NCBI GenBank assembly: GCA_023548195.1
Contig: JAJHZJ010000694.1
Span: 62,001 to 126,000, forward strand
Reading direction: 5' to 3'
Source of the DNA: Bettongia penicillata ogilbyi
Lineage: Eukaryota; Chordata; Mammalia; Diprotodontia; Potoroidae
DNA length: 64,000 bases
The notes beneath the pieces are model-generated. The model saw only the letters and a list, made by a program, of their open reading frames with translations, made no database searches and was not told the origin of the DNA. Every line of letters begins with the position of its first letter. Position 1 is the first letter of the stretch. Positions 22,863 through 33,394 of the stretch are shown here, in pieces. Both the position numbers and the translations under genes were made by a program.

Positions 22863-25048
22863 AATGAACGGGCTGGGGAGAAGTTAAAAAAGGGGAGAAT
22901 TTTTTGAAAAAGAACTTAAGTAAATAGGGATAAAGAAATGCTTTCTTTTGTGCTCATTATATTAAGACCACCACGTCCCCTTATATTACAAAGTACAGGG
23001 TTGCATCTGTTTCTATAAGGCAACAAGACCAAAGCATTGTCCCCACCAAGGAACAGCATTATATTTGAGATCTCTTTTCAAATTACCATTTCTACCTACA
23101 TTATTTTACCTTTTTTTCCTGATGTTGCAGGTGTTAAGCTAGACAGTTTTGCACTGGTTATTGGAATATAGTATACACATTAGGTCACTGAACTACATTC
23201 AAATCGCTGTTTTCAGCGAGTAATAGCTGAAGGATGTCTCTCAGACTTGAGCTTAGAGATGGCTATAAAAACTTTCTCCAGCCCTCAAATTCATGGTAGT
23301 TGGAGATTTGCCAAAAGAACAATAAAAACAACATCTTAAAGAATAAAGTTACCCTGAGCCCACCTCAGGATCCCAAAGGAAATCCATTTAAATGGAAATA
23401 AACTCAATCACTAGAAAAAAAGTCCTACTGCAATCACATCATTTTGCTACTGTATTCTGCAGAAATTTGCAGTCTGGTCTTTACTTCAAGTTATTTTGCT
23501 CCATTTATTATAAACATTTGGTTTTCATAGAAGATTTGCTACATTTTATTAATCTATCACCCATTCTCTCTAAACAGGTGATGAATGAGACCTTATAAAG
23601 TATCATTCTTTATACACTTTAGGTGCTTTGACAATTAACACTTTAAACCTTTGCTGCTCTTTTGAATTATATTCTGTTTTCTGAGATGGATCTGTGTTGC
23701 CCAAGATGTCTACTGAATTACTAAACATATGATAAATCCCGGCATTTGACAGTGTTATTTCTATCAGGTTGCAATTTTATTTGGCAAATTCAAACACGCA
23801 GTAAAACTAGCATTAAATTAATGGGAAAAAATCAGAAAGTGTACCATGTTGCAGAATTTCTATGGAATGACAACTATGACATTCAGAAGAAATGGAGTGG
23901 TCTTTTTAGAAATATATTCTAATCTGGATGAAGGGGGAAGGAGGAAGTCGCTATCACAAGAGCATTTGTTCATCTCACCATAACATATCTGTGAAATAAG
24001 AAGTAACCACAAAATGCTGCAAAATTTCTGGTTTTGAATGAATAGAAGCTTCTTCCATTAAATAAGTGTAAACCGATGATAGAATTCCAGTAACAGAAAG
24101 AAATATAAATGCATGTCTCAACACTTATAGCATATATAACAAAGTAGCACGCTATGTCTTTTTATTTAGCAGAAATAGAAGAAATCAGGGATTAAAAAGA
24201 AGAGAAAAAGGAAATGAGAGGGAAAAGTTACAGACTTAACTACACAATGCTTCCAACTATGTTCAGAAGTTACTTTATGTTTAAAAATCATTTCCTCAAT
24301 AACATTTTCCATGTTGATATGGCAAGTATCTTAGTTTATATGTAATTATTGAAGAATGCCAATATCCCATCTTTTAAAAATAAAATTATCATATTCAGAT
24401 ACTGACCTTTTTTGTTATCACATGCAACAATTAATAATAATTTATTTTAATACAATCAAATCCCAAGTGTTTTGAAATACTGATTTAAAAGTATACTTTC
24501 TCTGGTATACTTTGTTATAAATGTTACAAAGACAAAGGCAGAAACCAAAAATCAATTTTTAATATATTTCTTCCTACCACAGGGCATGAGGAACAGTAAT
24601 GGTTTCTGCATCAACATAGTTATAATTATTAACTTTGCCTTTTCTAACACAGTATTCATAAAACATGCTCTGTTTTCAATATGAAGCTATTTTTAAAGTT
24701 CTACTGAATGTAAGTTAATAAGCAATAATCTAGGATAGTGAGAATCATCCCATCACTTTGTTTACCTCGAAGAGCATTTCAATATCTATGCAGGCACTTA
24801 CACTGAGGCAGCAGAAACAAGTTACAACTTAATGAGCCCAATTCACTACACAGTAGGGGGGGAAATACTGCTGTAAATCTATTGAGGGGTGCCCTACATG
24901 GGTTTAAGTGGCCATGATAGGGGAAATGTCTAGCCACATGCATATCTGTTGATTTGATGCATTTATTTTTAGCATGTGCTTCACCCAATGGGTGGAGGCT
25001 ATAGCTGAGGGCAGGAAAGGGGAGATGAGGGTCAGAACTTGAAATGCA
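22863..25048. other. Unassigned AT-rich DNA
   Basis: No transposon or gene recognised in about 2.2 kb. A G run lies at 24854-24861. Small open frames lack domains. Confidence 0.4.
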
Positions 25049-25049
25049 G

Positions 25050-25640
25050 CTACAGCTGTACTTATTCTAATATACCTTAATCTAGGTTTGAATTTCCTTA
25101 TTTATAAGCCCATTTTCATCATGTTACTATTATACTTTCAAAATTTCACCCCATTAACCAGCCTCACTTTCTTCACGTAGGATTCCAGATTCCTTAACAT
25201 CTAGTGCCAACAACCCTTTCTAATCATTTTTCTAACCATACCTCTCACTGTACCCTCCACTCCATGCAAAGGAGTCTGCCAAGCACATACCCTGTGATTT
25301 CTAAGTCATATGCTTTCTTTTCCCCAAAAAACAATATCAATAGAAATTTTACTAATTTTAAGGTTCTATCTAAAGTCCCATCTATTTCATGAAACTTTCC
25401 CTGGTCACTACTGCCACACATGTGATCTCTCCCTCCTCAGGATCTTCAAAGTTTGTCTTGGTTAACTGGTCCTTATACTCAATGTGATTATCAAGTATTG
25501 AGATTAAAAGTCCATGTGGCTTGTAGAAATGATCTCATTATTTTGCAGTGATTCTTGTTTATACTGTCTCTTACTGATAATCACTTGTGTACCTATCTCA
25601 GCTCTCCTACTAGATAATAAGATTATATTGAAGCTGGAAG
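25050..25640 (+). mobile_element. LINE2-like sense remnant
   Basis: 'catactttcaaaatttcacc'-type pyrimidine-rich text, then 'aggttctatctaaagtccca', 'atgaaactttccctggtcac' and 'ctccctcctcaggatcttc' follow the L2 3' UTR order (aaagcccagctcaaatgccacc, aagccttccctgacc). Strongly decayed. Confidence 0.5.
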
Positions 25641-25844
25641 AGTAAATGGCCCCAAGTACAGCAATTAGCTAAAAAAGTAAAGGCCCCCTCCAAAATGTGA
25701 TCATTAAACAAGTTATCCAATAGGTCAATTTCTAGCATAGTCTACTGTTCCCTTGGACAGAAAGCAGTAAGAAACAAGTGTGACATGCCAAATGGTAGAT
25801 TTTCTAAAACACTAAATTCATTTCATTGGTCTAACAGCATGATA
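25641..25844. other. Unassigned spacer
   Basis: Nothing recognised. Confidence 0.35.
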
Positions 25845-26072
25845 GAATAGAATGAGCTAGGACTAAGGTTCAAGAGAAACCTGCATTCAAATGCATGACC
25901 ATAGACAATCCACTAAACAATTTTCACCCTGGTTTTTCATCCGTAGAATGGGGATAATACTCCCTGTGACGTCTATGTCCACAGAGCTTTAAAGAAAATC
26001 AAAAAAGACAAAGCCTGTAGATCATTTTCAAATTGTAAAGTGCTACAAAAATAACACCTGCTGTTATTTCTC
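25845..26072 (+). mobile_element. MIR/WSINE-like CORE-SINE
   Basis: 'gcattcaaatgcatgaccat' (B-box region), 'tttttcatccgtagaatggg', 'gataatactccctgtgacgt' and 'attgtaaagtgctacaaaaa' run from head to 3' end of a MIR/WSINE-type element, including the typical 'aaagtgctataaatgctgttatt' terminus. Confidence 0.65.
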
Positions 26073-26089
26073 TTCAACTTTAACAATTT

Positions 26090-26460
26090 AATTATAATTT
26101 ATTGAGCATCTGCTCTGTACAAAACATTATGAAAGGCACAGTCACATCCCTCAAGGCATTTATAATATAATAGGGGGGAATGATAAATTCATAAATAACA
26201 TACAGCAAGTTAAAAAGTCATAAGTTGTCATATGAAGAATAATGTGACATAGGTGTTTGAGGAGGGGAAAAAACACTTTTGGAAGGTGGGCAGACTTTAG
26301 ATGGGAAAAAATATATGAGCTGGATTTTGATGACTGTCTTGGAGTAGGAAGAGTGAAGATGTTGAGAGAGAACATTTCATCTAGGTAAATGAAGAAAAAT
26401 GCAAAGGGGCAGAAAAAGAAAAGGAGAATTTGCTAAGGAATCAATGGATGATCCAGTTTG
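26090..26460 (-). mobile_element. LINE2 3' part, antisense
   Basis: 'tttattgagcatctgctctg', 'cctcaaggcatttataatat', 'aaaaaacacttttggaaggt' and 'gagagagaacatttcatcta' follow the antisense L2 order. More diverged than the 43.7-kb copy. Confidence 0.5.
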
Positions 26461-27025
26461 TCCAAGATATAAAGTATATATTAATATATATTGGAATATG
26501 CATAATATGTATTTAATATAACATATATAATATATACATATTAATACATAGTGGAAAATAAAACTTGAACAACATAGTTGAGTTAACATACTCAAGGACA
26601 TGGGAATGTAAGGAGTATGAACTCTATCTGGTAGTCAATATGAGTGTGTATGAAGAGGTTATAAGATATTCAGTAATTTAAAAATAATTTAAAAATTAAA
26701 AATCAACTAAGGTATCTATCTGCATGAGGTAACAGAGATACTGCAGGTGAGGAAGTAATTTAGGTCACTACCAAAGTCAAGGTAAGAAGTAGTAAGAGAT
26801 AGGCAAAAGTTCAGGAAGCCTAGAAAACCAAGGACAGGATGAATGGTTCAGGAAGGCATCTCTTAAAAACTATTTTAAACCAAAAGACTGAAGAATTATG
26901 TTCAGTAGATTTCACTTAAGACTGGCCTTTAGAAATTAGGAACCACACAGAAAAGTATCTGTGGAAAAAATCACCTTCTTTCTCAGTTTTGAAGTAACAT
27001 CACGTTCTATTTTTAAATGTTTAAA
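26461..27025. other. Unassigned, AT-rich
   Basis: TA-rich patch at 26470-26550, then unrecognised sequence that may be L2-derived. No gene. Confidence 0.4.
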
Positions 27026-27053
27026 TATGTATATCTATATATATATCTATATA

Positions 27054-27099
<46 letters not shown>
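27026..27099. repeat. (TA)n array with TATC interruptions
   Basis: About 74 bp of alternating TA, interrupted by 'atatctatat' words in the first third. It lies about 40 bp upstream of the HAL1 insertion. Confidence 0.95.
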
Positions 27100-27103
<4 letters not shown>

Positions 27104-27124
27104 AAAGGGCATGGCTATTTAAAA

Positions 27125-27137
27125 AAATAGAATCAGG
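27125..27137 (+). repeat. Target-site duplication, left copy
   Basis: 'aaatagaatcagg' is identical to 29807-29819. It lies in a T/A-rich site ('ctattt' followed by seven A), which fits the TTTT/AA-type nick preference of the L1 endonuclease. Confidence 0.88.
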
Positions 27138-27809
27138 GGAGGAGCCAAGATGGCGGAGTAGAAAGATACACATATGCGAGCTCCTAATCCACAGCCCATA
27201 AAATACCTGTAAAGAGGAACACCCAACTAATTCTAGAGCAGGAGAAGCCACAGAACAATGGAGTGGAGGAGATTTCTGTTCCAGAGAGACCTGAAAAACC
27301 AACACCAAAGATCCGTCACACACTGGACCCTGAGCAGAGCCCAACCTTGCCTTGGCCAAGAGGCACCAAGAGGAGTAGATCCAAGCAGGCTTCAGGGACA
27401 GAATCTCCAGCAGCAGCACAGGTCCCTCCACCCACAGACACCAAAGGTCAGTGAGAGAGTCTTTTTGGCTGGCCAAGAGGAGAGCAGGGTGTCTCCATAA
27501 CTCAGGCCCCCTTGAAAGGCAGCAGTGGAGGCAGCAGTGGACAGGCATTCTCAAAGCAGACAGGAGCTTGGATCCATTGTTGAAGGTCTCCACATAAACC
27601 CCCTGAGGGAACTGAGTCTCATATCGCAGCCCTGCCCCCACCTGAGCAGCTGAACTTAATCTCACACTGAATAGCAGCCCTGTTCCTGCTGAAAGTCCTA
27701 AGGCTGGGAAGCAGTATTTGAATCTCAGCCCCCAAGCACTAGCTGGGTGGAACAGGAGGCAAGGCAGGGGTGGAGAGGAATCTCAGAAGTCAAGTAACTG
27801 GCTGGGAAA
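27138..27809 (+). promoter_or_regulatory. HAL1 5' UTR / putative internal promoter
   Basis: The GC-rich 5' UTR of the half-L1 begins with the AAGATGGCGG word. In human L1 that position binds YY1 and sets the transcription start. By analogy this would be the internal Pol II promoter. A 187-codon open frame runs antisense through it (27102-27665), which is discussed in findings. Activity is inferred by family analogy only. Confidence 0.6.
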
Positions 27810-28865
27810 ATGCACAGAAAAGGGAAAAAAAATAAGACCATAGAAGGTTACTTTCTTGGTGAACAGATATGTCCTCCCATCCTTTCAGATGAGAAAGAAC
27901 AATGCTTACCATCAGGGAAAGACATAGAAATCAAGGCTTCTGAATCCCAAATATCCAAAATAAATATTCAATGGGCTCAGGCCATGGAAGAGCTCAAAAG
28001 GATTTTGAAAATCAAATGATAGAGGTGGAGGAAAAACTGGGAAGAGAAATGAGAGAGATGCAAGAAAAGTATGAAAAGCAGGTCATCACTGTGCTAAAGG
28101 AGACCCCAAAAAATGCTGAAGAAAATAACACCTTGAAAAATAGGCTAATTCAATTGGCAAAAGAGGTTCAAAAAACCAATGAGGAGAAGAATGCTGTAAA
28201 AAGCAGAATTAGCCAAATGGAAAAGGAGGTTCAAAAGCTCACTGAAAATAGAAGAAAATAATTCTTTAAAAATTAGAATGGAACAGATGGAGGCTAATGA
28301 CTTTATGAGAAACCAAGGAATCACAAAACAAAAGCAAAAGAATGACAAAATGAAAGAAAATGTGAAATATCTCATTGGAAAAGCAACTGACCTGGAAAAT
28401 AAATCCAGGAGAGACAATTTAAAAATTATGGGACTACCTGAAAGCCATGATCAAAAAAAGAGCCTAGACATCATCTTTCATGAAATTATCAAGGAAAACT
28501 GCCCTGGTATTCTAGAACCAGAAGGCAAAATAAGTATTGAAGGAATCCATTGATCACCGCCTGAAAGAGATCCAAAAAGAGAAACTGTGGCCAAATTCCA
28601 GAATTCCCAGGTCAAGGAGAAAATATTGCAAGCAGCTAGAACAAAACAATTCAAGTATTGTGGAAAAACAATCAGGATAACACAAGATCTAACAGCTTCT
28701 ACATTAAAAGATTGAAGGGTGTGGAATAGGATATTCCAGAAGTCAAAGAAACTAGGACTAAAACCAAGAATCACCTACCCAGCAAAACTGAGTATAATAC
28801 TTCGGGGGAAAAAATGGTCTTTCATTGAAATAGAGGACTTTCAAACATTCTTGATGAAAAGATAA
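27810..28865 (+). pseudogene. L1 ORF1p-like RNA-binding protein, broken
   Basis: ORF1p is a trimeric nucleic-acid chaperone that coats its own RNA. Here the ATG at 27810 opens about 352 codons, close to the roughly 338 of human ORF1p. The order is a basic/charged N-terminus, then a long Glu/Lys/Gln-rich coiled coil (about 27970-28330, with heptads such as EVEEKLGREMREMQ). The RRM with ENKSRRDNLKIMGLPE follows (about 28395-28440). The C-terminal domain carries LQAARTKQFKYCGK, then KPRITYPAKLS (about 28755-28790). Breaks: a frame change near 28010, a reverse change near 28255, and in-frame TGA codons at 28551 and 28713. The natural stop TAA is at 28863-28865. Non-functional as it stands. Confidence 0.9.
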
Positions 28866-28978
28866 ACAGCAAGGAGAAGTCATAAGGGACTTACTAAAGT
28901 TAAACTGTTTACATTCCTACATGGAAAGACAATATTTGTAACTCTTGAAACTTTTCAATATCTGGGTAGTTGGTGGGA

Positions 28979-29035
28979 TTACACAAACACACATACACAC
29001 ACACATACACACACACACACATGCATACGCACACA
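28979..29035. repeat. (CA)n microsatellite in HAL1 3' UTR
   Basis: CA units with 'cata' interruptions. A CA/TA-rich patch at this place is common in marsupial copies, so it may have been in the source element. Confidence 0.85.
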
Positions 29036-29806
29036 GAGACAGAGCACAGAGTGAATTGCATAGGATGGGGATCATATCTTAAAAAAATGAAGTGGTGAGA
29101 GAGAAATGTATTGCGAGGAGAGAGGGAGAAATGGAATGGGGCAAATTATCTCTTATAGAAGAGGCAGGCAGGAGACTTTTTAGTGGAGAGAAAAAGAGGG
29201 GAGCTGAGAGAAAAACATGAAGTTTACTCTCATCACATTCTACTAAAGGAAGGAATAAAATGCATACTCATTTTGGTATGAAAACTTATCTTACAATACA
29301 GGAAAGTGGGGGAGAAGGAGATGAGCAGGGAGGGGGGGATGATGGAAGGGAAGGCAATAGGAAGAGGGAGCAATTTGAAATCAACACTCTTGGGGAGGGA
29401 CAGGATCCAAAGAGAGAATAGAAGCAATGGGGGGCAGGATAGGATGGAGGGAAATATAGTTAGTCTTACACAACATGACTATTATGGAAGTCATGATGGG
29501 GAGAAGTTGGAACTCAAAGTTTTAGGAACAACTGTTGAGTATTGTTCTTGCTACTAGGAAATAAGAAATACAGGTAATGGGGAATAGAAAGTTATCTAAC
29601 CCCACAGGACAAAAGAGAAGATGGGGACAAGGGAAGGGAGAGATGATAGAAGAGAGGGTGGATTGTTGATAGGGGAAATTAGAATCCTTGGCATATTGGG
29701 GTGGGGGGAGGGGACAAATAGAGAGAAAATTTGGAACTCAAAATTTTGTGAAAATGAATGTAAAAAGTTAAATAAATAAATTTTTAAAAATGAAAAATAA
29801 ATAAAT

Positions 29807-29819
29807 AAATAGAATCAGG
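29807..29819 (+). repeat. Target-site duplication, right copy
   Basis: 'aaatagaatcagg', a perfect copy of 27125-27137, directly follows the A-rich tail. Confidence 0.88.
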
Positions 29820-30175
29820 TCTGGAAGGGGGATGAAAGACTTCTCTGACTGTTATTAAGAATAACAATTATATATAAACATAATTAATAATTTACAAAAT
29901 TTAACAGGCAAATACTTGATTGAAGAAGGAAGTTTCTTTTAGAGGGGAAATTGTCTTCAGATAGGAAAAGGACCAACAAAAGAATCGACATTGTTGATAT
30001 GATAGATGATGTCTATCTAACCTTTCATTTGTTCTATTTTTGTCAAACTACACAAAAGGAGAAGAAAACCCAGTCTCTCTTTCAGGTAAAAAAAAAAAAA
30101 GCATGTAGACATCAAGCATAATGTGTAGAAAACAAATAATAGAAAAGCACACTATGGTCAAAATAACTTCAATTA
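29820..30175. other. Unassigned DNA
   Basis: Flank of the HAL1 insertion. An A12 run lies at about 30089-30100. No element recognised. Confidence 0.4.
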
Positions 30176-30177
30176 AA

Positions 30178-30283
30178 TCTATCAATCTGTCTATCTATCT
30201 ATGTGTCTGTCTATCTGTGTATCTGTCTATCTGTGTGTCTATCTGTCTGTGTGTCTCTCTGTCTAGCTAGCTAGCTAGCTATG
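30178..30283. repeat. TCTA/TCTG/TGTC tetranucleotide array
   Basis: About 105 bp of imperfect tetranucleotide repeats: first TCTA, then TCTG/TGTC mixtures, ending in four tandem CTAG units ('ctagctagctagctag'). Confidence 0.93.
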
Positions 30284-30374
30284 TAATAAAACAAGCATTA
30301 TGCATTCCTAATGAAGACAGCCAGGTATGTTGGAATCATGCACAGGTCTACAAAATATTCATTAGAAATTGTTC

Positions 30375-30550
30375 TCCCTCTCATGTCCTCCAATCCTTTC
30401 AATCCGTTTTATGCCCCACTGTCAAATTAATATTCCTAAATCACTGAATTCACCATGTCACTCCCCGCCTATAAAAGTCTTCTATGAGATAAAATCCAAA
30501 CTCTTCTTCCCTAGTATGTAAGATTCTTCACAATTTGGTCACTCCCAATC
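30375..30550 (+). mobile_element. LINE2 sense, first part of a split copy
   Basis: 'caccatgtcactccccgcct', 'tctatgagataaaatccaaa' and 'agattcttcacaatttggtc' match L2 (gatcatgtcactcccctg, caggataaaatccaaactcc, tggc). The copy continues at 30835 after a SINE insertion. Confidence 0.7.
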
Positions 30551-30677
30551 CTCCATTCATAGAACCCTAGGTCAGGAAAGGGACTTTGGAGGTCATCTAC
30601 TCCAATACCTTCATTTACAGAGGAGAAAGCTAAATTTTAGAGAGTTTAAGGGAATGACCCAAGGTGATATGTTTATA

Positions 30678-30713
<36 letters not shown>

Positions 30714-30716
30714 TGT

Positions 30717-30752
<36 letters not shown>

Positions 30753-30834
30753 AAGACAGAGAGAGCGAGACAGAACCAAGATTTTAATTTAGGTTCTTTG
30801 CTGTGACACACTACTTCATCCATATTAAACCTCT
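30551..30834 (-). mobile_element. MIR/L3-type SINE with internal GT/GA array, nested in L2
   Basis: It starts 'agaaccctaggtcaggaaag', 'ggaggtcatctactccaata' and ends 'attttaatttaggttctttg'. The middle is expanded by (GT)n at 30678-30710 followed by (GA)n/(GACA) at 30715-30775. It splits the L2 copy into 30375-30550 and 30835-31255. Confidence 0.6.
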
Positions 30835-31255
30835 TTTAAAGTCCCCAAGATCAGCTTCCTGACTGGCCCCCAAATATAGCATTTGCATGGCAAACTTCTT
30901 GTGTTTTTATCATGCCATTCTCTATGCTTGCAATATCATTCTGCTTCCTAAATTCTCATCATTTTTTAAGGTCCTAACTCAAATTCTATCTTTCTGAACA
31001 GGATTTCTCCTGACCACTTTGACCTTTATGGATTTCCCCTTTCCTTGAACAACTATAGCAGCTATTGTTTCCATGATTCATTTTAGCACCCAATTCTATA
31101 CTAGTTTCTATCATTGCTAAACAATTTTGAAGATTTAGATCTGATCTCACCAAACATATTATGAAGTCTAGAAGGCAGAGACTACATTTTCCTTTCTATT
31201 CCTTCCTCAGTTATTACAGTTCTATGCATGGAGTAGCCTATCAATTAAGTGCCAA
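30835..31255 (+). mobile_element. LINE2 sense, second part and 3' end
   Basis: 'gtgtttttatcatgccattc', 'aaggtcctaactcaaattct', 'ggatttctcctgaccacttt' and 'gaaggcagagactacatttt' continue the L2 order to near the 3' terminus. Confidence 0.7.
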
Positions 31256-32440
31256 TAAAATTAATTAATTAATGTTCTCTTCATGTTTAGAGATAGAACT
31301 AATATCAAATTAAGAAGCAATCGCTATCAATTAAGGTTTAATGAGAAAGGTATTTACACTATACCTATTTTTTTTTCTATTGCTTCAAGGCTAATACTAA
31401 ATTTATATATTTCCCATTTATGTATAATAATTTTATTTTTGTCATAGTATTAGATTCCACTGAAGTACTGAAGTGAGGTGTGTGATTAAACAAAACATTT
31501 TTTTAAAATATGGTTGAGAAAAAACACAATTTATAACTTGTGACTCAACTATTCTTATGGAAAGTCTGTATAATCAGATCACAAAGGCATGATCAAATAC
31601 CACTGCCCACCTAGGAGAATCTACTGAAATTTCATGCATGTTAACTTGGGATTAAATTTTGTCTAACTAACCTCTAAGGTCTCCTCTAAAATATTGTATT
31701 CTACTAACTAGAGGAAAAATAGATTTAAAAAATTTATACTTATTCTATAGGTACCTAGACCCTATAAAAGGCCAACCATAAACTTGAAATGAAAGGGGCT
31801 TCTAAGAATTCTCAAGACACAATTTCATAGTCAAAGATTTCCTTATGCTGTGGACCTTAAGTAACATCTATGCTCTAGTTAAACCCTAAATTTATTCTTG
31901 GGTCCAAGTCCGGAAATTACTATTCACCCTTGTTATCTGACCTGTTTAAATTTCATGTGAAAAACACTAAAGCATATCAGCAATTTTTGCCAAACTTGGA
32001 TGAATCTTGTCAACATGCAACCACATAATAATTTTAGCTTGAATATATTTGTAGAACAAAATTCACATTCCCTTGAAATATGAAACAATCACTTTAATTA
32101 TGTCACATCATAGTATTTTCTTCCTCTAAGATTGGAGTATCATTATTCAAGACAGTAGTCACAGGGTAAGTATGGAAAGGCAAAAACAGTGATACGTTTA
32201 AAGGAGATGTTCATATTTCCTTTGAGAGCTACATTGGTCTCTACACCCAATGAAGATTGATTACCATGTAATGGTCTTCCCACAATGGTACTAGTCGAAC
32301 TCACTTCTTCCCTAAGAACAACTTAGATTCTCACCAGTGTCTCTTCTTCCTAGGTTCCCAGATCCAAATTTGAGATGGTTACTCAAGTGCATTCCACCTT
32401 GTTATAGGAGCCAAGGGACCATCTAAGGGAAATGCCATAG
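31256..32440. other. Unassigned DNA
   Basis: No repeat or gene recognised except a faint MIR 3' word around 31660-31700 ('aacctctaaggtctcctcta'). Confidence 0.4.
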
Positions 32441-32612
32441 CATTTTTATTCACTCAACAGCTGAACTCTCCTGTGTCTTGCCTTCTCAAATTAAAATGTG
32501 ACCTTCTTTAAAGCAAGGTCTGTCTGACTTTTCTATTTATACTCCTAGAACATGGCACAGTGTTTGTCAAATTGTTAAGAACGTAACAAATGCTTTTGAG
32601 TTCCATAAACAT
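32441..32612 (+). mobile_element. LINE2 3' end fragment
   Basis: 'ctttaaagcaaggtctgtct', 'actcctagaacatggcacag' and 'gaacgtaacaaatgcttttg' match the L2/MIR terminal blocks. Confidence 0.6.
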
Positions 32613-32700
32613 ACATCTACATTTACTAAATTACCTTAACTATTTTTCTGCATTATTTCCTTCAAACCACTGCCTTTGATTAAATTAATCCATATTAGGA

Positions 32701-32945
32701 GTTGTTATCATTCAGTCGTTCAATTGTGTCTGACTCTTTGTGACTCCATGGACCATGCAATGGAGTTTTCTTGGCAAAAATATGGGAGTCATTTGCCATT
32801 TCTTCTTCTAGTGGTTTAAAGCAAACAAAAGGTTAAGGGACTTTCCCAGGGTCACACGACTAACAAGTGCCTGGAATCAAATTTGAACTCAGGTCTCCCT
32901 GACTCAAGGTCCAGCACTCAATCCATTAAGCTATCTAGCTGCCTC
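32701..32945 (-). mobile_element. Mar1-type CORE-SINE, antisense, full length
   Basis: It opens with 'gttgttatcattcagtcgtt' and 'gtgtctgactctttgtgact', then 'tgggagtcatttgccatttc', 'cccagggtcacacgactaac', 'aaatttgaactcaggtctcc' and closes 'ccattaagctatctagctgc'. The word 'tgactccatggaccatgcaa' is unusually close to the ruminant BovB/Bov-tA tail 'ccatggact'. Confidence 0.9.
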
Positions 32946-33394
32946 ACCTGTCTGAGACAGTAGCAATTAGACTCTCCTAAATGTCTTTGAACACAGGGCA
33001 ATTAGTTTCCAATGAAAGGAGATATATTCATATTCAAAAGCAATGGTGATTTCAAGCTGAATTATCCTCTGGGTTTGGGAATTTGTTCAAATTCAAAAAT
33101 GAACATGGAAATAAGGATGTTTAAGTTACAAAAAAAGAAACTACTTAACACATACACCCTATGAACAATTTGCTTGCGGTGGAGATACCTAAAATACAAG
33201 GTAAAAATTGTTGTCATTTTATCTCTGAAATGGCTAGGCTCAAGTTGGGTTCCATCTGACAGCTGGTTCTGGCCAAACAGTCTTTGTCTATAGTGGGACC
33301 AATGTTTAGTCATGGCATTAAAAGGTCATTTTACGCCCATTTTAAAAGACAATGAAATTTTGGTGAAGAGAAGTTAAATCCCCTGAGAGGAAGC
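32946..33394. other. Unassigned DNA
   Basis: The 83-codon minus frame at 33062-33313 has no recognisable domain. No repeat identified. Confidence 0.4.

Larger units (their letters stand above)
27138..29806 (+). mobile_element. Full-length ORF1-only LINE-1 (HAL1 type)
   Basis: The element starts with the classical L1 5' end GGAGGAGCCAAGATGGCGG and finishes in an A-rich tail ('aataaataaattttt'), flanked by a 13-bp duplication. Its parts are a 5' UTR of about 670 bp, one decayed ORF1 (27810-28865) and about 940 bp of purine-rich 3' UTR with a CA microsatellite (28981-29030). There is no endonuclease or reverse-transcriptase ORF2 at all: ORF1 runs straight into the 3' UTR. That is the definition of half-L1 (HAL1). 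Such elements depend on L1 proteins supplied in trans. The complete ends and the clean duplication mark it as one of the younger insertions here, although ORF1 is already broken. Confidence 0.92.

Noticed and set aside
27258..27500. Plus-strand frames in the HAL1 5' UTR
   Set aside because: They lie in the untranslated leader, overlap one another, and carry no ORF1 similarity.
28145..28774. Minus-strand frames of 90 and 98 codons
   Set aside because: Antisense shadows of the L1 ORF1 coiled coil and RRM.
29233..29557. Frames in the HAL1 3' UTR
   Set aside because: Purine-rich 3' UTR translated on either strand; Gly/Glu/Arg-rich or Ser/Pro/Phe-rich composition is a strand-bias artefact.
30178..30283. 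CRISPR-like direct repeats
   Set aside because: Tetranucleotide slippage array without unique spacers, in a vertebrate context.
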